A stretch of 64,000 nucleotides of DNA from assembly GCA_902536655.1 (NCBI GenBank), contig CACAYF010000003.1, positions 1-64,000 of the forward strand, given 5' to 3'. The notes under the pieces were generated by a model, which saw nothing but the letters and a program-made list of their open reading frames with translations, searched no databases and was not told where the DNA came from. Made by a program: the position numbers and the translations under genes. Every line of letters begins with the position of its first letter. Positions within the stretch are counted from its first letter, which is position 1. Origin of the DNA: an uncultured Alphaproteobacteria bacterium. GTDB taxonomy: Bacteria > Pseudomonadota > Alphaproteobacteria > Methylaequorales > Methylaequoraceae. Positions 61,244 through 64,000 of the stretch are shown piece by piece.

Positions 61244-62451
61244 TTTTTTTCGCTTTTATTTATTACTATCGAGACCATTGCATCACCAGTAACATTAACA
61301 CATGTTCTCAACATATCTAAAAATCTATCAACACCCATAACGATTGCGATACCTTCTAATGGTAAGCCAACTTGATTTAAAACCATACCTAACATTATAA
61401 TACCTACACCAGGTACTCCTGCAGTTCCAATTGAAGCGAGTGTAGCGGTTAATATTATCGAAACATAATCAGTAAAAAATAAATCAATGCCGTACAGATT
61501 TGCAATAAAAACTGTAGCTATTCCTTGCATAATTGCAGTACCATCCATATTAATTGTTGCTCCGAGCGGAATTGTGAAGGATGCAATATTTTCTCTTACA
61601 GAAAATTGATTTTTAACACATTGTAGTGTTATTGGTATTGTTGCACTACTACTAGATGTTGAAAAAGAGAACAATAATGCCTCTTTTATTCCAGAGAAAA
61701 ACTTTTTTAAATTTAAATTTCCGTAGAATTTAATTACTGGAAGGTAAACTACAGAAGCATGAAAAAAAAGAACAAAAATAACAAGAAGAAAATATTTAAT
61801 TAATTCAATAATTGAAGATAAGCCTTGCGTTGCGAAAGTTTTAGCTATAAGGCAAAAAATACCTGCAGGAGCAACTAACATTACAAAGGAAAGTACCTTC
61901 ATGATAATATTGTTAAAATCAACAAAAAATTTTTTTAAAGTTTCACTTCCTTTAATAGATGATAATGCACCTCCAATTAAAATCGCAAAGAAAATTACTT
62001 GTAACATCTCTCCTTTTACTAATGAATCAAATGGGTTGTTTGGAATTATGTTTAATAAAATTTCTAAAAATGATGGAGGTTTAGAAACATTTATATTATT
62101 TGCTTCCAAGTTGGTGTTTATTTCATTGCCTGGCTGTAACAAGTTTGCAAAAAAAAGAGAAATTGATATGGCTAAAAAAGTTGTTGTTATATATATAATT
62201 ATAGATTTAATTCCAATTCTTCCTAAAGAACTAATATTTTGAAGATTCGCGACACCATTAATCAAAGAAAAGAAAACAATAGGAACAACTAGCATTTTGA
62301 TCAATTTGAGAAAAACATCTCCACCAAACGAAAGAAAAAGTATAATTGAGTCTTCATATAATGAAGGAATAGGAATTATTCCCATTAACAAACCAAAAAT
62401 TATTCCTGATACAAAACCAATAAATATTTTTTCTGTTAAACTTTTCTTCAT
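61240..62451 (-). CDS. dicarboxylate/amino acid:cation symporter (GltP/DctA family)
   Basis: 403 residues, eight helices plus re-entrant loops. Diagnostic motifs: FSTSSSSATIPITLQC (serine-rich re-entrant loop HP1), IPLGATINMDGTAIMQG (NMDGT cation site), GTAGVPGVGIIMLGMVL (HP2) and GVDRFLDMLRTCVNVTGDA. Imports glutamate, aspartate or C4-dicarboxylates with sodium or protons. Its ATG at 62451 is only 3 nt from the end of the tRNA-like gene, so after tRNA 3' processing the mRNA would be nearly leaderless. Confidence 0.93.
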   Translation of the reverse strand: MKKSLTEKIFIGFVSGIIFGLLMGIIPIPSLYEDSIILFLSFGGDVFLKLIKMLVVPIVFFSLINGVANLQNISSLGRIGIKSIIIYITTTFLAISISLFFANLLQPGNEINTNLEANNINVSKPPSFLEILLNIIPNNPFDSLVKGEMLQVIFFAILIGGALSSIKGSETLKKFFVDFNNIIMKVLSFVMLVAPAGIFCLIAKTFATQGLSSIIELIKYFLLVIFVLFFHASVVYLPVIKFYGNLNLKKFFSGIKEALLFSFSTSSSSATIPITLQCVKNQFSVRENIASFTIPLGATINMDGTAIMQGIATVFIANLYGIDLFFTDYVSIILTATLASIGTAGVPGVGIIMLGMVLNQVGLPLEGIAIVMGVDRFLDMLRTCVNVTGDAMVSIVINKSEKK

Positions 62452-62453
62452 TA

Positions 62454-62527
62454 TGGTGCCCTCTACTGGTTACGCTCCAGTGGCTGAGTCTTACCAAGAC
62501 CCTGTTTTACTATTAAACTAAGAGGGC
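62454..62527 (-). tRNA. tRNA-Thr(GGT), divergent elbow
   Basis: 74 nt with encoded CCA. All four helices form: acceptor GCCCTCT/AGAGGGC, D stem GTTT/AAAC, anticodon stem GGGTC/GACTC with loop TTGGTAA (anticodon GGT, U33, A37), T stem ACTGG/CCAGT. C2-G71 and G35-U36 fit threonine identity. Odd: the T loop is AGCGTAA instead of TTC-R-A, and the D loop AATAGTA has only one of the two conserved Gs. The G18-U55 and T54-A58 contacts are therefore changed. It could be a functional but divergent tRNA, a non-ribosomal tRNA, or a tRNA mimic in the symporter leader. Confidence 0.7.
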
Positions 62528-62641
62528 AAGAAAAAATGAAATGATTTTTTTTAAATAATAATTGACTGATATTTTTACTATTAAAAATTAACTTAAGTTA
62601 AAAGATATTTTAATAAGATAAAATTATAAGTTAATTTTTTT

Positions 62642-64000
62642 TTAAATATAATTAAAACTATTTGAAGATACTTTATTCCAATATACATTTAGTCTTGGGT
62701 CATCTACATTGATTTTACCTTTTTTGATTAATTCTCCTTTTTCTACTTTTGGGTATATTTGGTCAGCTAATCTAATTTCGCTCTCTGATAGTCTTCTTAC
62801 AATATGCCTTCTGTTTAATTCTGAGGGGTGCTTAACTCCTACAGACTCTAGTAATTCTTTAAAAACAAATAAAGTATTTTTATGAAAATTAAAGGCTCTT
62901 TGAGATCTATCCTCAATATCTATAGCTCTATATCGCAATGGATCCATCGTCGCAATACCTGTTGGACATTCTCCAGTGTGGCAAGATCTACACTGTATAC
63001 AACCAATTGAAAACATGAAGGGTCTTGCCATGTTAACCCAATCAGTTCCCAGTGAACACATATGAGCCATATCAAATGCTGAGACTATTTTTCCTGAAAC
63101 CCCAATCTTAACTCTTTCTCTTAGGTTTGCCCCTATTAATGCATTGTCCACAAAAATTATTGCATCTTTGAGTGGTGATCCTATGTGGTCAGTGAATTCT
63201 GCAGGTGCTGCCCCTGTTCCTCCTTCAGCACCATCAATCGTGATAAAGTCAAGGTATTCTTTTTTCAAAACCATTGTTTTTACAATTGATATTAATTCCC
63301 AAGGGTGACCAATGCACATTTTTATTCCAACTGGTTTATTTCCAGATAATTTTCTTAGTTTTTTTGCAAAATTTATTAATTGATTTGGATTCGAAAATTC
63401 CCTGTGATTAGCGGGCGATACACAATCTTTTCCAAATGAGATTCCTCTTGTTTCTGCAATTTCTTTAGTTACTTTTGGTGCCATTAGCATTCCGCCATGA
63501 CCTGGTTTTGCACCTTGACTGATCTTAATTTCAATCATTTTAATTTGTTTCTTTTTGGCTATCTTTTCAAACCTTTCTGAACAAAAATCTCCATTTTTTT
63601 TTCTACAACCAAAATATCCAGTTGAAATTTGCCAAATTGTATCACCTCCACCTTCTTCATGGTACTTAGACATTGAACCTTCTCCAGTGTTGTGTGCAAA
63701 CCCCCCAAGTTTTGCAGCTTTATTCAAGGATGTTATTGCCGGTGGAGAAATTGCTCCGAAAGAAGTACCAGAAATGTTAAGAACTGACATATCATAGGAA
63801 TTTTTACCTATTCCAACTTTTGTTCTAAAGTCGCTATTTAAAATTGATGAGGGTGTTATTGAATGGTTTAACCAAACAAAATCGTCATCATACATTTTTT
63901 CCAATGAACCAAAAGGTCGAACTCCTTCAATATTTTTGGATCTTTGATAAACCATTGTTCTTTGATTTCGAGAATATGGAACCTCATCATCATCAGCTTC
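62642..64000 (-). CDS. glutamate synthase-like FMN/Fe-S protein (5' end outside window)
   Basis: Open frame from the window edge to the stop at 62642; an internal ATG at 63955 exists, but upstream codons (EVPYSRNQRT) match the family, so the start is outside. Contains QRSKNIEGVRPFGSLEKMY, GEGSMSKYHEEGGGDTIWQI, KISQGAKPGHGGML, FITIDGAEGGTGAAPAEF and the cysteine cluster CIQCRSCHTGECPTG for a 3Fe-4S centre. These are the FMN domain features of GltB. It lacks the glutaminase domain, so it is a stand-alone GltB2/GlxD-type protein of uncertain substrate. Confidence 0.9.
   Translation of the reverse strand, partial: EADDDEVPYSRNQRTMVYQRSKNIEGVRPFGSLEKMYDDDFVWLNHSITPSSILNSDFRTKVGIGKNSYDMSVLNISGTSFGAISPPAITSLNKAAKLGGFAHNTGEGSMSKYHEEGGGDTIWQISTGYFGCRKKNGDFCSERFEKIAKKKQIKMIEIKISQGAKPGHGGMLMAPKVTKEIAETRGISFGKDCVSPANHREFSNPNQLINFAKKLRKLSGNKPVGIKMCIGHPWELISIVKTMVLKKEYLDFITIDGAEGGTGAAPAEFTDHIGSPLKDAIIFVDNALIGANLRERVKIGVSGKIVSAFDMAHMCSLGTDWVNMARPFMFSIGCIQCRSCHTGECPTGIATMDPLRYRAIDIEDRSQRAFNFHKNTLFVFKELLESVGVKHPSELNRRHIVRRLSESEIRLADQIYPKVEKGELIKKGKINVDDPRLNVYWNKVSSNSFNYI

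Noticed and set aside
61901-62242. 113-codon plus-strand ORF
   Set aside because: Antisense to the symporter gene, which carries the diagnostic NMDGT and serine-rich motifs.

Overview
The window looks like a stretch of chromosome from an AT-rich, streamlined marine alphaproteobacterium (SAR11/HIMB59/AEGEAN-169-like in style; the exact lineage cannot be fixed from sequence alone). The reasons are a circularly permuted two-piece tmRNA of alphaproteobacterial type, an FtsZ with the alphaproteobacterial C-terminal peptide, an alphaproteobacterial SspB, a COQ8/COQ9-like pair, very short intergenic gaps, many 4-14 nt gene overlaps and no insertion sequences.

Layout. 1-3000 (minus): division genes in the order mraZ, ftsZ, rsmH, then the RNase P RNA. 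3.0-9.7 kb: a cell-wall amidase, an SH3 protein, an AsmA-like protein, fumarase, the ClpXP adaptor SspB, a run of very small membrane or coiled-coil genes and a periplasmic metallo-beta-lactamase-fold protein. 9.7-14.3 kb: a FecA-like TonB-dependent receptor behind four Fur-type boxes, an orphan tungstate-binding protein, a tautomerase and small unknowns. 14.3-16.5 kb: a 24-codon ORF with a near-perfect anti-16S Shine-Dalgarno and a strong terminator, a MORN-like protein and YqhA. 16.6-20.1 kb: a probable zinc locus (ABC ATPase, ABC permease with a His-rich loop, DUF3299-type protein, Zur, and a new 49-residue protein with 14 cysteines).

20.5-25.7 kb is the accessory region and the main discovery. 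Five direct copies (A-E) of a composite repeat separate single-gene cargo segments (a secreted acidic peptide, DoxX, a sugar-type formyltransferase, a secreted unknown). Copy E is the 3' part of the tmRNA gene itself. Each repeat has a tmRNA-derived core. Where intact, the core is flanked on one side by three 9-bp direct repeats at 11-bp spacing and on the other by two at 12-bp spacing. Spacing to the core is constant, but the 9-mer differs between cargo segments. This resembles attL/attR sites with arm-type sites of tyrosine integrases. It suggests a tandem array of tiny integrase-less integrative elements that repeatedly replaced the 3' end of ssrA.

25.8-42.2 kb is core genome: thyX, an ApbC/Mrp protein, hflK-hflC-degP-type protease, miaA, ilvB-ilvH-ilvC-leuA and the rod-shape operon mreB-mreC-mreD-mrdA-rodA. 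42.2-45.7 kb (minus) holds an uncharacterised envelope operon with ExbB/TolQ-like and ExbD-like proteins. 45.7-53.3 kb: apt, COQ9-like and UbiB-like genes, a polyprenyl diphosphate synthase, glyQ-glyS, meaB. 53.3-59.7 kb: ygfZ, then an overlapping surface-sugar operon (four glycosyltransferases and an asparagine-synthase-like amidotransferase). 59.7-64 kb: dihydroorotase, a 59-residue unknown coupled to a GltP/DctA-type symporter, a tRNA-Thr(GGT)-like gene with a degenerate elbow ending 3 nt before the symporter start codon, and a glutamate-synthase-like protein running off the window.
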